Positions 17,564-27,100 of a stretch of DNA of 63,881 bases are shown here, piece by piece. The notes below the pieces were generated by a model. That model had not been told where the DNA came from. It did no database searches and was given only the letters and a program-made list of their open reading frames with translations. A program made the translations under genes and the position numbers. Within the stretch, counting starts at the first letter, position 1, and the number at the start of each line of letters is the position of its first letter. The stretch comes from Acidobacteriota bacterium. Lineage in GTDB: Bacteria > Acidobacteriota > Holophagae > Acanthopleuribacterales > Acanthopleuribacteraceae. Where the stretch lies: the NCBI GenBank assembly GCA_030066195.1, contig JASJCB010000056.1, positions 1 to 63,881 of the forward strand. Direction: 5' to 3'.

Positions 17564-18362
17564 TTTCATAACCTCTCCATCATACACACTCGCGGGAGAA
17601 CTGCAAGAATCAAGCCCCGGCATACAGGGGCCTGCCGTAGCCCCGGGCCGGTTCCAATAAAAGCCGGGGTCCGGTCCGGATTCCGTCACGACCTCTTGAA
17701 CCCACCGGCCTGGGGAGCATTTTTCTGCAGATACCCCGATATCGTCGATTTCAGGGGTTGTATGCTACATACCCTTGGATTCCGTTGATTTCATCGGGCA
17801 TTTTTCCCAAGAGCCTCTTCTCACGACGATTTTACCCCCTATGCACGCTACATACCCATAGAAACCGTTGATTTTGACCCCTATGCACGCTACATACCCA
17901 TAGAAACCGTTGATTTTGACCCCTCTCAGCCTGCATAGGGTTAGAAACCGTTGATTTCACCCCCTATGTAATCTACATACCCATAGAAACCGTTGATTTT
18001 GGAGAGCATTTTTCCCATGAGGGTCTTGTCACGATGTATTGACCCCCTATGTAGGCTGCATAGGGGTCAAAATCAACGGTATCTAACCCTATGTAGCGTA
18101 CATAGGGAGTCGCATCAACGATATCTAACCCTATGTAGATTACATAGGGGGTGAAATCAACGATTTCTAACCCTATGCAGGCTGAGGGCGGCCGAAATCA
18201 ACGGTATCTAACCCTATGTAGATTACATAGGGGTCAAAATCAACGATTTTGGACCCTATGCAGCCTAAAACCCCTCAAAACGGTCGAAATAGGGTTGCCC
18301 GCGGCTTCATAAGGCATCCACCCGCGATTTTGAAGAGTCCCCGGCCCAAGTCCGTTTATTTT
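17564..18362. other. Long non-coding region upstream of the baseplate genes
   Basis: About 800 bases without a supported gene. The first 150 bases show nothing notable. The rest is the 42-bp repeat array described separately, and the last 60 bases lead into the promoter of the LysM gene. Confidence 0.8.
17754..18294. repeat. Array of 42-bp palindrome-bearing repeats in two opposed blocks
   Basis: The right block (18045-18294) has six units whose CCCTATG starts lie at 18045, 18087, 18129, 18171, 18212 and 18254, a period of 42, 42, 42, 41 and 42 bases. Units typically hold a palindrome with 9-bp arms CCCTATGTA and TACATAGGG around three bases, then a tail close to TCAAAATCAACGATTTCTAA. The left block (17754-18001) has five units of the same sequence in reverse orientation (ATAGAAACCGTTGATTTTGA). 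The blocks are separated by a spacer starting GAGCATTTTTCCCA (18003 onward), which also occurs at about 17797 and in part at 17715. The tails are repeated rather than unique, and no cas gene is present. Confidence 0.9.
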
Positions 18363-18389
18363 TTGAACCCATCCCGAAGATGTTATGAT
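18363..18389 (+). promoter_or_regulatory. Probable promoter of the baseplate gene cluster
   Basis: An extended -10 box TGTTATGAT at 18381-18389 follows a TTGAAC at 18363-18368. The spacing of 15 bases is short, but the TGN extension can compensate. The start codon of the first baseplate gene is 26 bases further on, with AAGGAG at 18403-18408. Confidence 0.45.
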
Positions 18390-18415
18390 ATTAGGTAGTT
18401 ACAAGGAGTTTTCCG

Positions 18416-18700
18416 ATGTTCGAACCCGGCAGCCGCTACTATGCCCTGGAAACAGCCGTCCACGAGGGACCCGACGGACCTGTCCAATATAAGAAGAGGC
18501 GGTTCATCCCACGCAATGTCAACCGCCAGGTGCTGGGGGAAGTGCGCATGGGACAGAGTGAACGATTGGACCTGATCGCTGCAAAAGCCTACGGCAATCC
18601 CACCTTGTACTGGCAACTATGCGACAGTAACCGCATCATGAACCCCTTCGATGTTCAGGACGAACCCGGCAGCGTCATCCAAGTCACCACACCCGCTTGA
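18416..18700 (+). CDS. LysM-domain tail/baseplate protein (gpX/Afp7-like)
   Basis: A 94-aa protein whose C-terminal half is a LysM-like fold: RMGQSERLDLIAAKAYGNPTLYWQLCDSNRIMNPFD, ending in a short beta strand with a valine-rich tail. In phage tails and contractile injection systems small LysM proteins of this kind bridge the inner tube end to the baseplate hub. The N-terminal half (RYYALETAVHEGPDGPVQYKKRRFIP) matches the upstream part usual in such proteins. It is the first gene of the baseplate run; AAGGAG lies 7 bases before the ATG, and the next gene begins 17 bases after its stop. Confidence 0.85.
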   Translation: MFEPGSRYYALETAVHEGPDGPVQYKKRRFIPRNVNRQVLGEVRMGQSERLDLIAAKAYGNPTLYWQLCDSNRIMNPFDVQDEPGSVIQVTTPA

Positions 18701-18717
18701 GTTTTGGAGTTTTTTGT

Positions 18718-19857
18718 TTGGTTACCCTTTCCAGCATTCAAGTCAGTTTGAAAATAGGCTACAGCACGCCCACCGATGTGCCCACGTCCATTACAGCCGC
18801 CCTGGAATCGGTTTCGGTGACCCAGAAGGACAACGGTCCGTCCGCTTTCAGTTTGCAGTTTCGGGCGGAACGCTACAATACTTTTCAGGAGTACCCGATC
18901 TTGGAAACCGGCCTGCTGGAACCCTACAACCGCGTGGTCATCACCGTTTCCCTTAGCGGCAAGCAAACGGTTTTGATGGACGGCATCATTACCAACCAGG
19001 AACTGTCGCCGGGCCTTCAACCCAACCAGGCAAGCATCACGGTGACCGGCGAGGATGTCAGCAACATGATGGATCGGGTAGAGGTTGCCATCCAGTGGCC
19101 GGCCATGTTCGATCCCATTATCGCCTTTGCCATTATCGGCAAGTATTACTTCGTGGGCATCGAACCGGAGATATCTACCCCGCCCTCCAGTTGGGCCAGC
19201 CTGCTGACCGGCATGACCCCGCAGCAAACCGGCACCGATCGCAACTACCTGGTGCAGATGGCGGGCAGCCACGGCTACCTGACCGCCTGCTGGCCCCAGG
19301 GTCCCGGCACCCTGAAAAATACCTTCTATTGGGGTCCGCCCGACCGCGCCGGTCCCGACCAATCCGTGATCAACGTGGATTCCGGGCCCTATACCAATAT
19401 CGACCAGATCACCTTCAGCCACGACGGCATGCAGGCCCATTACGTCTACGGCGCGGTCATGCAGGATATCGTCGGTTACTCGGTGCCCCTGCCCGTGGTT
19501 ACCTTTATGAGCACCCGCTCGCCCGATTTTGCCACGCGTCCGGGTTTGGACATGAGCCACCTCCAATACAAGTTGATGCCCCACGGCGGCGACAACTACC
19601 TGAAAGCCTGGGCCGACGCCCAATCCGAAACGGATCAATCCACCGACAAGGTGGTTACCGTCTCGGGCACCCTGGACGGCGTACGCTACGGCGATGTGCT
19701 GCGCGCGCCGGGTCGGGTGGTGGTTCGCGGCGCGGGCGAGACCTACAACGGCCGCTATTACGTGAGCAGCGTGACGCACGAACTGAAGGTGGGCAGTTAC
19801 AAACAAAACTTTCAGTTGAGCCGCGAGGGCGTGGGCTCGACCGTCAACAGCGTGTGA
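18718..19857 (+). CDS. Baseplate hub protein, gpD/gp27-like
   Basis: A 379-aa protein resembling late-control protein D, the hub that forms a ring under the tail tube and holds the spike. Typical parts are an N-terminal beta domain (SVSVTQKDNGPSAFSLQFRA, VVITVSLSGKQTVLMDGIITNQEL), ASITVTGEDVSNMMDRV, and a C-terminal segment (TVSGTLDGVRYGDVLRAPGRVVVRGAGETYNGRYYVSSVTHEL) where the ligand-like domain closes. The start is TTG at 18718, with GGAG 8 bases upstream; an earlier in-frame codon has no such site. The neighbours, LysM before and spike after, keep the usual order of contractile injection clusters. Confidence 0.85.
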   Translation: MVTLSSIQVSLKIGYSTPTDVPTSITAALESVSVTQKDNGPSAFSLQFRAERYNTFQEYPILETGLLEPYNRVVITVSLSGKQTVLMDGIITNQELSPGLQPNQASITVTGEDVSNMMDRVEVAIQWPAMFDPIIAFAIIGKYYFVGIEPEISTPPSSWASLLTGMTPQQTGTDRNYLVQMAGSHGYLTACWPQGPGTLKNTFYWGPPDRAGPDQSVINVDSGPYTNIDQITFSHDGMQAHYVYGAVMQDIVGYSVPLPVVTFMSTRSPDFATRPGLDMSHLQYKLMPHGGDNYLKAWADAQSETDQSTDKVVTVSGTLDGVRYGDVLRAPGRVVVRGAGETYNGRYYVSSVTHELKVGSYKQNFQLSREGVGSTVNSV

Positions 19858-19863
19858 GGTGTC

Positions 19864-20661
19864 ATGCCCAAGTTATTTCAACCCGCAAGCACCAAGGTTC
19901 CCCGCTACTACGGCAAGTATCGCGGCCTTGTGCTCAACAATATCGACCCGCTGGGTTTGGGCCGAATCATGGCCGAGGTTCCGGCGATCCCCAATATTCT
20001 GCCGCTGAACTGGTGCAACCCTTGTGTGCCTTACGCGGGCATGCAGGTGGGTTTCTATTTCATCCCGCCTATCGGCGCCTCGGTTTGGATCGAGTTCGAG
20101 CGCGGCGACCCCAGCATGCCCATCTGGTGCGGCGGCTACTGGGTGGCGGGCCAAACGCCCATGTTGGGTCCGCCCGCCGGTATCACCAAGATCCTGTCGA
20201 CCGAGTTCTTTACGCTTACCATTACCGACACGCCGGGCCTGGCCGGTTTCCTGCTCAACCAGATTGCCGATGTCAACACGGTCATCACCATTACGGGCAA
20301 TCCCACCGGTCTTCAGGTATCGGTGCCGCCCGCGCTGGCCTCCATGATTCCGGAAACCGGCGTCACCTTGACCTACCCGCCCGGCACCATCGCCATGACC
20401 ACCACGGGCATTACCGCCACGGTGCCCTCGTCGATAGTGTCCATCAACTCCTCGGCCGTGGAGGTAGTCAGCGCCGCGATCAATGTCACCGGCAATACCG
20501 CGGTCAAGGGCAATGTCACGGTTACCGGGCCGGTCAGTGTCACCGGCGCGGTGGAGATCAAGGGCAACTTCAGCGTGACCGGCGCGAGTTCGTTTACGGG
20601 CGATGTTTCGGTCACCGGACAATTCGGCGTGGCGGGTCCCTGCTCGCTGGCCATGCCCTGA
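19864..20661 (+). CDS. Central spike protein with OB-fold and beta-helix tail (gp5/VgrG-like)
   Basis: A 265-aa spike. The N-terminal ~110 residues look like the gp5 OB-fold (YRGLVLNNIDPLGLGRIMAEVP, VGFYFIPPIGASVWIEFERGDPSMPIWCGGYW). The rest is a repetitive strand region with units such as ITVTGNT, VKGNVTVTGPVSVTG and VEIKGNFSVTG, the signature of a trimeric beta-helical needle. It should form the piercing shaft on the hub, capped by the PAAR-like protein of the next gene. No lysozyme domain is present, so the spike pierces mechanically. It starts 6 bases after the hub gene. Confidence 0.85.
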   Translation: MPKLFQPASTKVPRYYGKYRGLVLNNIDPLGLGRIMAEVPAIPNILPLNWCNPCVPYAGMQVGFYFIPPIGASVWIEFERGDPSMPIWCGGYWVAGQTPMLGPPAGITKILSTEFFTLTITDTPGLAGFLLNQIADVNTVITITGNPTGLQVSVPPALASMIPETGVTLTYPPGTIAMTTTGITATVPSSIVSINSSAVEVVSAAINVTGNTAVKGNVTVTGPVSVTGAVEIKGNFSVTGASSFTGDVSVTGQFGVAGPCSLAMP

Positions 20662-20683
20662 TCATCCTTCCGAGGAGGTTTTC

Positions 20684-21070
20684 ATGTCTTATATCATCTG
20701 TACCGGCGCTTCCCTGACCTGCTCGATGGGCGCGGCCCCCAGCGTCTTCAAGGCCAACCCCAACACGGTTACCACGACCGCGCTCGATGCGGGCACCATC
20801 TACGATTTCCAGCCCAACAACAATATCCTGCCGTTCAGCATGTGTTCCAGCCTGTTGAACCCGGCGGTTTCCTCGGCCACGGCCGCGGCCAACGGCGTCC
20901 TGACGCCCCAGGCCTGCACGCCGTCCATCATGATGCCCTGGTCGCCAGGCAGCACCGGGGTGACCATCGGCGGCATCCCGGCCCTGTTGGACAACTGCAC
21001 GGTGCCTTGCCTTCTGGGCGGCACCATCAGCATCGTCGCCCCCACCCAAACCCTGGTTGAGGCTCTTTAA
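20684..21070 (+). CDS. DUF4280 PAAR-like spike-tip protein
   Basis: A 128-aa protein with the DUF4280 pattern: IICTGASLTCSMGAAPS at the N-terminus, then NNILPFSMCSSLLNP, a TPQACTPSIMMPWSPG block and a Cys-rich TVPCLLGGTISIV. Such PAAR-like proteins form the sharp tip of the spike and may carry effectors, either fused or bound. The ATG is preceded by GAGGAGG at 20672-20678. It follows the spike gene and precedes gp25, an order common in injection systems. No effector domain is attached. Confidence 0.85.
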   Translation: MSYIICTGASLTCSMGAAPSVFKANPNTVTTTALDAGTIYDFQPNNNILPFSMCSSLLNPAVSSATAAANGVLTPQACTPSIMMPWSPGSTGVTIGGIPALLDNCTVPCLLGGTISIVAPTQTLVEAL

Positions 21071-21074
21071 AACC

Positions 21075-21434
21075 ATGCAAGTCTTCGCCCCCTTTCGCAT
21101 CAGCCGTAACGGCCTGGTGGCCGCCGCCAATCAGAACGATCACATCCGCCAGATGATCGAGCAGTTGCTCTTCACCTCGCCCGGTGAGCGCGTCAACCAT
21201 CCCGACTTCGGTTGCGGCCTGTTGAACCTGATCTTCGCTCCCGTCAGCAGCGAGATCGTGGCCACCAACCAGTTCACCGTCCAGAGTAACCTGGACCAGT
21301 GGTTGGGCGACCTGATCAAGGTGGAGAAGGTAGAGATTCAATCCAAGGAAAACCTGCTCGAAGTTTACGTGGCCTACAGCAACCTGAAAACCCGGGAACG
21401 GGTTGCGGAAACCTTCACCAGGAGTAAAACCTGA
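21075..21434 (+). CDS. Baseplate wedge protein gp25-like
   Basis: A 119-aa protein with the gp25 pattern of T4-like baseplates: HIRQMIEQLLFTSPGERVNHPDFGCGLLNLIF and a C-terminal VYVAYSNLKTRE strand. gp25 initiates sheath polymerisation, so its presence implies that a contractile sheath exists somewhere in the genome. The start may be ATG 21075 or TTG 21057, which would overlap the PAAR-like gene; ATG is preferred. Its TGA stop overlaps the ATG of the J gene. Confidence 0.9.
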   Translation: MQVFAPFRISRNGLVAAANQNDHIRQMIEQLLFTSPGERVNHPDFGCGLLNLIFAPVSSEIVATNQFTVQSNLDQWLGDLIKVEKVEIQSKENLLEVYVAYSNLKTRERVAETFTRSKT

Positions 21435-24070
21435 TGAGCACCGTCACCCAAACCGACGGTCCCGTCATCCATCACCTGCGCTTCAAGGCCAGTATGAATC
21501 CCGATCATCGCGTGGTGGCCATCTATCTGACGCCCACGCTGGAACGAACTCGGGAACTGACACGCGGCAATATCAAGCTGAAACGTCTGGGCGTGGACAA
21601 ACCCACTGACTTGGAAGTGGTGTCCGTGACGGCTCGTGAAAGCCGGGTGGAGGTGATGAAACCTCGCGATAACAGCGCCGACGCGGGCGACCCCGTGGTG
21701 ATGTTGGCGCGCCGCCAGGGCCGGAAAACCCGGCAGAGGTTCGACGCCGGAGCAAGTACGGAGGCGCCGGTCAACGTGGTCCACGAGGACGGCACCGTCA
21801 TCGAGATCACCCTGCACAAACAAGACAGCAACACCGGCGAACTGACCGTGTACGAACTGATCCTGCAAGGCATCGAGGGCTTGCAACCGCCTCATGACCG
21901 GGCGCGGTTCTCCCTGAAATCGTTGGAGGCGGTGACCGCGTCCTCCAAGCCGCAACAACGCGACAAGATCGAGTTGGGCTTCGAGATCGACTACCTGTCG
22001 CGAGACTTCAACAGTTTGACCCGCTTCCTCTACGAACAAATGAGCCGCCTGATCCCGGACTGGAAGGAGCAGCATATTCCCGATCAGGGCGTGGCCCTGG
22101 TGGAATTGTTGGCCTACGCGGCGGATTATTTCAGTTATTACCAGGATGCGGTGGCGACCGAGGCCTATCTGGAAACCGCTCATCGCCGAATTTCCGTGCG
22201 CCGTCACGCGCGCCTGTTGGATTATCGACTGCACGAGGGATGCAGCGCCCGCGCCTGGGTGCACCTGGAAACCAGCGAGCGGCCTTATGAACTTGCCGTG
22301 GGCGCCCGCTTCGTGGGCGGCGGCGCGGATGCTCGCTCGCCCTTGCTGGAGGCCGACACGTTTGCCTATCGCCGGGCGGTGGAGACCGACCTGCCCTTTT
22401 TCGAATCGCTGCATTCGGAAACCCTGTACCCGTCCCATAACCGTATCGGCATCTTCACCTGGGGCAAGGCCGATTACGCCCTGAAGAAAGGCGCCACCAG
22501 CACCATCCTCATGGGGCGGCTCTACCTCAGGCGCGGCGATGTGATTATTTTCGAGGAACGCATCTCGCCGGAAACAGGGCGTGAGGCAGACGCCAATACC
22601 CGGCGCCGCCACGCGGTGCGCCTGCACAAGATCGAGCGCTACTATCCCGAGATCCCTCGGGAGGAAATAAGCACGGACATCCTTGAAAAGATCGAGCGGG
22701 ATAACCTGCAAAACCTGGACGAGGACGAGTTGCAGGAGAAACTGACCGAGATTATCGAGGAGCAATCGGCCCGGGCGCCCGCCGGCGATCCCATGTATCG
22801 CGTCACCTGGCATGCCCGCGACGCCTTGCCCTTCGACATGCCCGTCAGCATGCAGGACGGCGCGATAACCCGCCAGGATATCACGGTGGCGAGAGGCAAT
22901 ATGGTGCTGGTGCAACACGGGCGCCGGGAAGAGGGCATCGAACTGGGTGTTGTTCCCGCGACGGAAGAATTTCGGCCCCAGCTGCCGCCGCTCGACCTGT
23001 CCTACCACGTGCCCTACAGGCACACCACGGGTGAGGTGCAGTCGGCCGTCGATATCATGACGCTGGACCCGGTCAACGCCATGCCCTCCATCGAGCTGAT
23101 CCAGATGCGGCCGGAAACCGATATCCTGGTCAGTAAATGGGCGCCCGACTGGGACCTGATGTCGCGCAGGCCCTTCGATCGCACCTTCGTGGTCGAATCC
23201 GATTGGGAACACAGCCTGACCCTGCGTTTCGGCAACGGCATCCAGGGTTGGAAACCGGAGCCCGGCCACCGCTTCTTCGCCAACCTCTTCCGGGGCAGCG
23301 GCGCGCGCGGTAACGTGGGCCACGATACCATCAACCGGTTGGTGGTCGATAAGGATCACCGCTTTTCCGAGGGCCAGATCTTGAATGTGCGCAACCCGTT
23401 GCCGGCCAAGGGCGGTCACGAGCCCGAGGATGTGGAGCGCGCCCGCCGCTTCGCGCCCGAAGCCTTCCACAGTCCCCGCCGTTGCGTCACCGCCGATGAC
23501 TATGCGCAACTGGCGGGCAGCCTGCCCGAGGTCAACAAGGCGGTCGCCCGCATCCGCTGGACCGGCTGTTGGGAAACCGTGCACCTGCTGGTCGATCGCA
23601 ACGGCGGCTTTCCTATTTCCGAATCCTTCAAGGCTCGCATGACGACCTGGCTGAGGCCCTACTGTATGGCCGGTCACGACCTGGAGATCGGGCCGCCGGA
23701 GGAAGTGGCCCTGGATATCGCCCTGCTGGTCAGCGTCAAGAACGGCTACGCGGGCAATGCCATTCGACAAACGCTGCTGGAAATCCTTGCCAACGGCTAC
23801 CTGGAAGACGGCAGCCCCGCCTATTTTCATCCCGACCGCTGGACCTTCGGCCAACCCGTGTACTTAAGTCCCATTCTGGCCGAGGTCATGCGCGTACCCG
23901 GCGTGTCCTGGATACAACCCCAAACCTTCGCCCGCATGGACGGCTCTGACCCGACCTCCATCAAATCGGGCAAAATAAAAATCGGCGAACTGGAAGTGGC
24001 CCGCCTGGACAACAACCCCATGCAGCCCCATTTCGGCAGCCTGACCATAGAAACCGTGGGCGGTATTTGA
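21434..24070 (+). CDS. Baseplate assembly protein J/gp6-like
   Basis: An 878-aa wedge protein of the putative baseplate assembly (J/gp6) family. The N-terminal part has beta strands; DYLSRDFNSLTRFLYEQM and the following WKEQHIPDQGVALVELLAYAADYFSYYQD near residues 185-240 are typical, and near the C-terminus LRFGNGIQGWKPEPGH, NVRNPLPAKGG and CVTADDYAQLAGSLPEVNKAVARIRW match the core. Several wedges surround the hub and open on contraction. The start overlaps the previous stop (TGATG). A second, far larger J-like protein is encoded next, so the two may form a heterodimeric wedge as in T4 gp6/gp7. Confidence 0.9.
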   Translation: MSTVTQTDGPVIHHLRFKASMNPDHRVVAIYLTPTLERTRELTRGNIKLKRLGVDKPTDLEVVSVTARESRVEVMKPRDNSADAGDPVVMLARRQGRKTRQRFDAGASTEAPVNVVHEDGTVIEITLHKQDSNTGELTVYELILQGIEGLQPPHDRARFSLKSLEAVTASSKPQQRDKIELGFEIDYLSRDFNSLTRFLYEQMSRLIPDWKEQHIPDQGVALVELLAYAADYFSYYQDAVATEAYLETAHRRISVRRHARLLDYRLHEGCSARAWVHLETSERPYELAVGARFVGGGADARSPLLEADTFAYRRAVETDLPFFESLHSETLYPSHNRIGIFTWGKADYALKKGATSTILMGRLYLRRGDVIIFEERISPETGREADANTRRRHAVRLHKIERYYPEIPREEISTDILEKIERDNLQNLDEDELQEKLTEIIEEQSARAPAGDPMYRVTWHARDALPFDMPVSMQDGAITRQDITVARGNMVLVQHGRREEGIELGVVPATEEFRPQLPPLDLSYHVPYRHTTGEVQSAVDIMTLDPVNAMPSIELIQMRPETDILVSKWAPDWDLMSRRPFDRTFVVESDWEHSLTLRFGNGIQGWKPEPGHRFFANLFRGSGARGNVGHDTINRLVVDKDHRFSEGQILNVRNPLPAKGGHEPEDVERARRFAPEAFHSPRRCVTADDYAQLAGSLPEVNKAVARIRWTGCWETVHLLVDRNGGFPISESFKARMTTWLRPYCMAGHDLEIGPPEEVALDIALLVSVKNGYAGNAIRQTLLEILANGYLEDGSPAYFHPDRWTFGQPVYLSPILAEVMRVPGVSWIQPQTFARMDGSDPTSIKSGKIKIGELEVARLDNNPMQPHFGSLTIETVGGI

Positions 24071-24104
24071 TGCCTGCTGTCAACGTCTTTGCCGACTGAG
24101 AATC

Positions 24105-27100
24105 ATGACCAACCAAACCACCGATCCTAAATGGAACCCGCCCGATCGCGATACCCTGCGATACAGCACCGGCACCGCGGTCGAGTTCGTTGAACGCATG
24201 CGCGCACGCCTGCATCAGGAAATGGTCTCCAATCCTGACGGCCCGCCGCATGCGCCCCTGGCTCGGCTGAATACCGACATCATCAAACCCGGAAAAACGG
24301 GCAACGAGGGTTTCGGCATGGCGCTGGTCCAATCTTGGGCGGCCGTTTGCGATATTCTGTCCTTCTATCAGGAACGGTTTGCCAACGAGGGTTACCTGCG
24401 CACCGCTTCCGACCCGCGCTCCGTTTTCGAATTGACCAGCATGTTGGGTTACCAGCCCCATCCCGGTTTGGCCGCGTCCACCCTCATCTCCTTTACCTTG
24501 AACACCGCCAAAAGCTCGCCCGAGGTGGTTCATATCGATCCGGGCCTGACCATCGGCTCCATTCCGCCCGCCGGCGCCATGCCTCAGTACTTCGAAACCA
24601 CCACCGCCCTGGAGGCACGCGGGGTCTGGAATGAGTTCAAACCCCTGGACATGCCCGCAACCCGGACCCAGGAACTGTGGGGCGATACCAATTCCATTAT
24701 GATCATCGGTACCGGCACCGGTTTGAAAGCCGGCGATTCCCTGTTACTGACCGGTGTCTTTGCCGACAACCCCCGCGAACTTTATATCAAGCTGAAGAAA
24801 CTGGTTTCCGTGAAGTTGGAAGGCGCGGAGGGTTATACCATTCTCACCTGGAAGAACCTGGTGGACGCGCCGGAAAACGGCCGGCACATCAAAAAAGCCG
24901 CCTACACAAGTTTCCATGCCGAGGCTTCCCTATTCGGCTTCAACGCCATGCCCTGGCCAAAGGTCCCCGAGTCCACGCGCATGAAGGTACGACCGGTTCA
25001 GGGCGGCGTCTACCGTTCCATGGCCAACGGACAGGCCTGGGAATCCATTCAGGGTAACCTGCCGCAGGTGCCCATACTGAGCCTGGCCATCGGCTCGGAC
25101 GGCCGCCTGTTCGCCGGTCTCCAGGGGCGGGGCATCTTCAGTAGCCAGGACGGCGGGTTGACCTGGCTGGAACGCAACACGGGACTCAGCAACCGCGATG
25201 TCTTTACCCTGGCTTTCGACAATCGCGGCGGGCTGCTGGCGGGCACGGGCGGCGGCGGGGTCTTCTATTCCAAGAACAACGGCGCCTCGTGGGAAGCCAA
25301 GAAGGGCGGCTTCACGCTGGACAAAAAGGGCAAGGCCAAAAAGGCGTCCCTGCCGGAGACCACCATCCACGGCTTTGTCGTGTTTTCCGGGAAGGCCGGC
25401 GTCTCCTTCTGGCGTAAGACGGCCGATGCCTTCAAGCCCAAAAACCTGGCCTCTCTGTTCAAACCCCAGAGCCTGGTCAAGCTGGTCAAGATGTTGCGCG
25501 GGTTGAATCCCGCCAAGCTGGTCAGTTGGTTGGCCAAACAGTTGAGGAAACTGGTGGCGAGTGAGCGGGATCGCATCAGGGAGCTCATCAAGGAGCGCCT
25601 GGCCGATGAGGATGCCTTCCCCGATCCCGAGGAGCAGACCTTCGTGATGGCGGGCACCGATATGGGCGTCTTCCGCACGCCGGGCACCCTGGACGGCTGG
25701 CACCCGGTCAACGAGGGCATGCCGAGGGTGAATACCGAAACCGGCACCGCCGAGGTGGCCGTTCACGCCCTGGCTTATTCGCGTGAGATCAAGCTGATGT
25801 TTGCCGGTACCGATCACGGCATCTTCTACTCAGGAGACCTGGGCGCGAGCTGGCGACCCACCAACAAGGGCATGCCCCGCACCGACGACGGCACCGGCTG
25901 GTCACATACCGAGGTCTTGTCGCTGCTGGTCGTGCCCGCTGAGGAAAGTAGAACGCCCACCATCCTGGCCGGAACCCGCTCCGGTGTCTTCCGTTCCACC
26001 GACAGCGGCGCCTCCTGGGAAGCGTCAGGCGAGGGCCTGCCCATGGTGGACACCTCTACCGGCCTGCCGCGCGTGCACATTTACCAAATCGTCCGTTCGC
26101 CGGTAGCGCCCTATGATGTCTTCGCCGGTACCGATTACGGCCTGTTCGTTTCCAAAAACGGCGGCAGCAAGTGGACCCAGCTCAACAACAATTTGCTGGT
26201 CTTGCAATTCGTGGTGCGCGGCAAGAGTCGCACGGAATCTTATTTCGATCCCATTGCCGTCGATCTGGATCGCGGCCACCTGCCTGAAAAGCTGCGCGAA
26301 CATTTTAAGGAAAACGGTTCGGAACTGTCGGTCTTCACGCGTATCGAGCCCCTGGAAAACGGCAGTAAGTGGCTCTTCCTGGACGACGCCAGGGGTACGG
26401 GTTACCTGGTCAAACGCGCCGGCGAGGAGATGGAAGTCTTTATCCGCGCCAACTATATCCCGGCCCTGGCCCCGGATCTCCAGGGCGGCGTGCTGGCCGC
26501 CACCTCGTTCAGTGGTTTCGAGGACGAGGAATGGCCCGGCTTCTGGATTCACGGCCGCACCATCGACCTGGACAGGGTTTACCCGGACATCTTGCCCGGT
26601 TCCACCGTGGTGCTGCAGGAGAACGAACTGCTGGCGGTGCGCGATATCGTCCAGGTGATGACGGTGACGCGGACGGACTTCAACATAGAATCCACGGTCA
26701 CCCGGCTGGTGGTTGACAATGAGGACCTGCTGAAGCTGTTCAACCTGCGCACCACCCGGGTCCTGCTGAAGTCCGCGGTCCAGCAACTCTACGAACCGCA
26801 TATGCCCGCGCCGGAACCCGTGGCCGGCAGCCGCATCACCCTGGACCGACTGGTGACGGGCCTGCCCGAGAACCGGCTGTTGGTGGTCAGCGGAAAACGC
26901 AAGCGCGCCCGCATCGGCCGAACCGGCGGCGTGTTTGTCTACAACGAGGACTGGACCCGCATCGGCCTGCCCAACCTGCACGTGTTCACCCTGGTGCGCG
27001 ACGTTCAGGGCTTGCTGGTAGCCGGCACCTCCGACGGCGTCTTCCAATTGCGCGAGGGCGGCGACGGTTGGGAATGGGTTTCCCTGGGTTTGGACGGCCT

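Noticed and set aside
17754..18294. CRISPR array upstream of the baseplate genes
   Set aside because: The parts between palindromes are themselves repeated, units occur in both orientations and no cas gene is present.
21374..23854. Long minus-strand open frame opposite the J baseplate gene
   Set aside because: It reflects codon bias of the true gene and has no recognisable domain.
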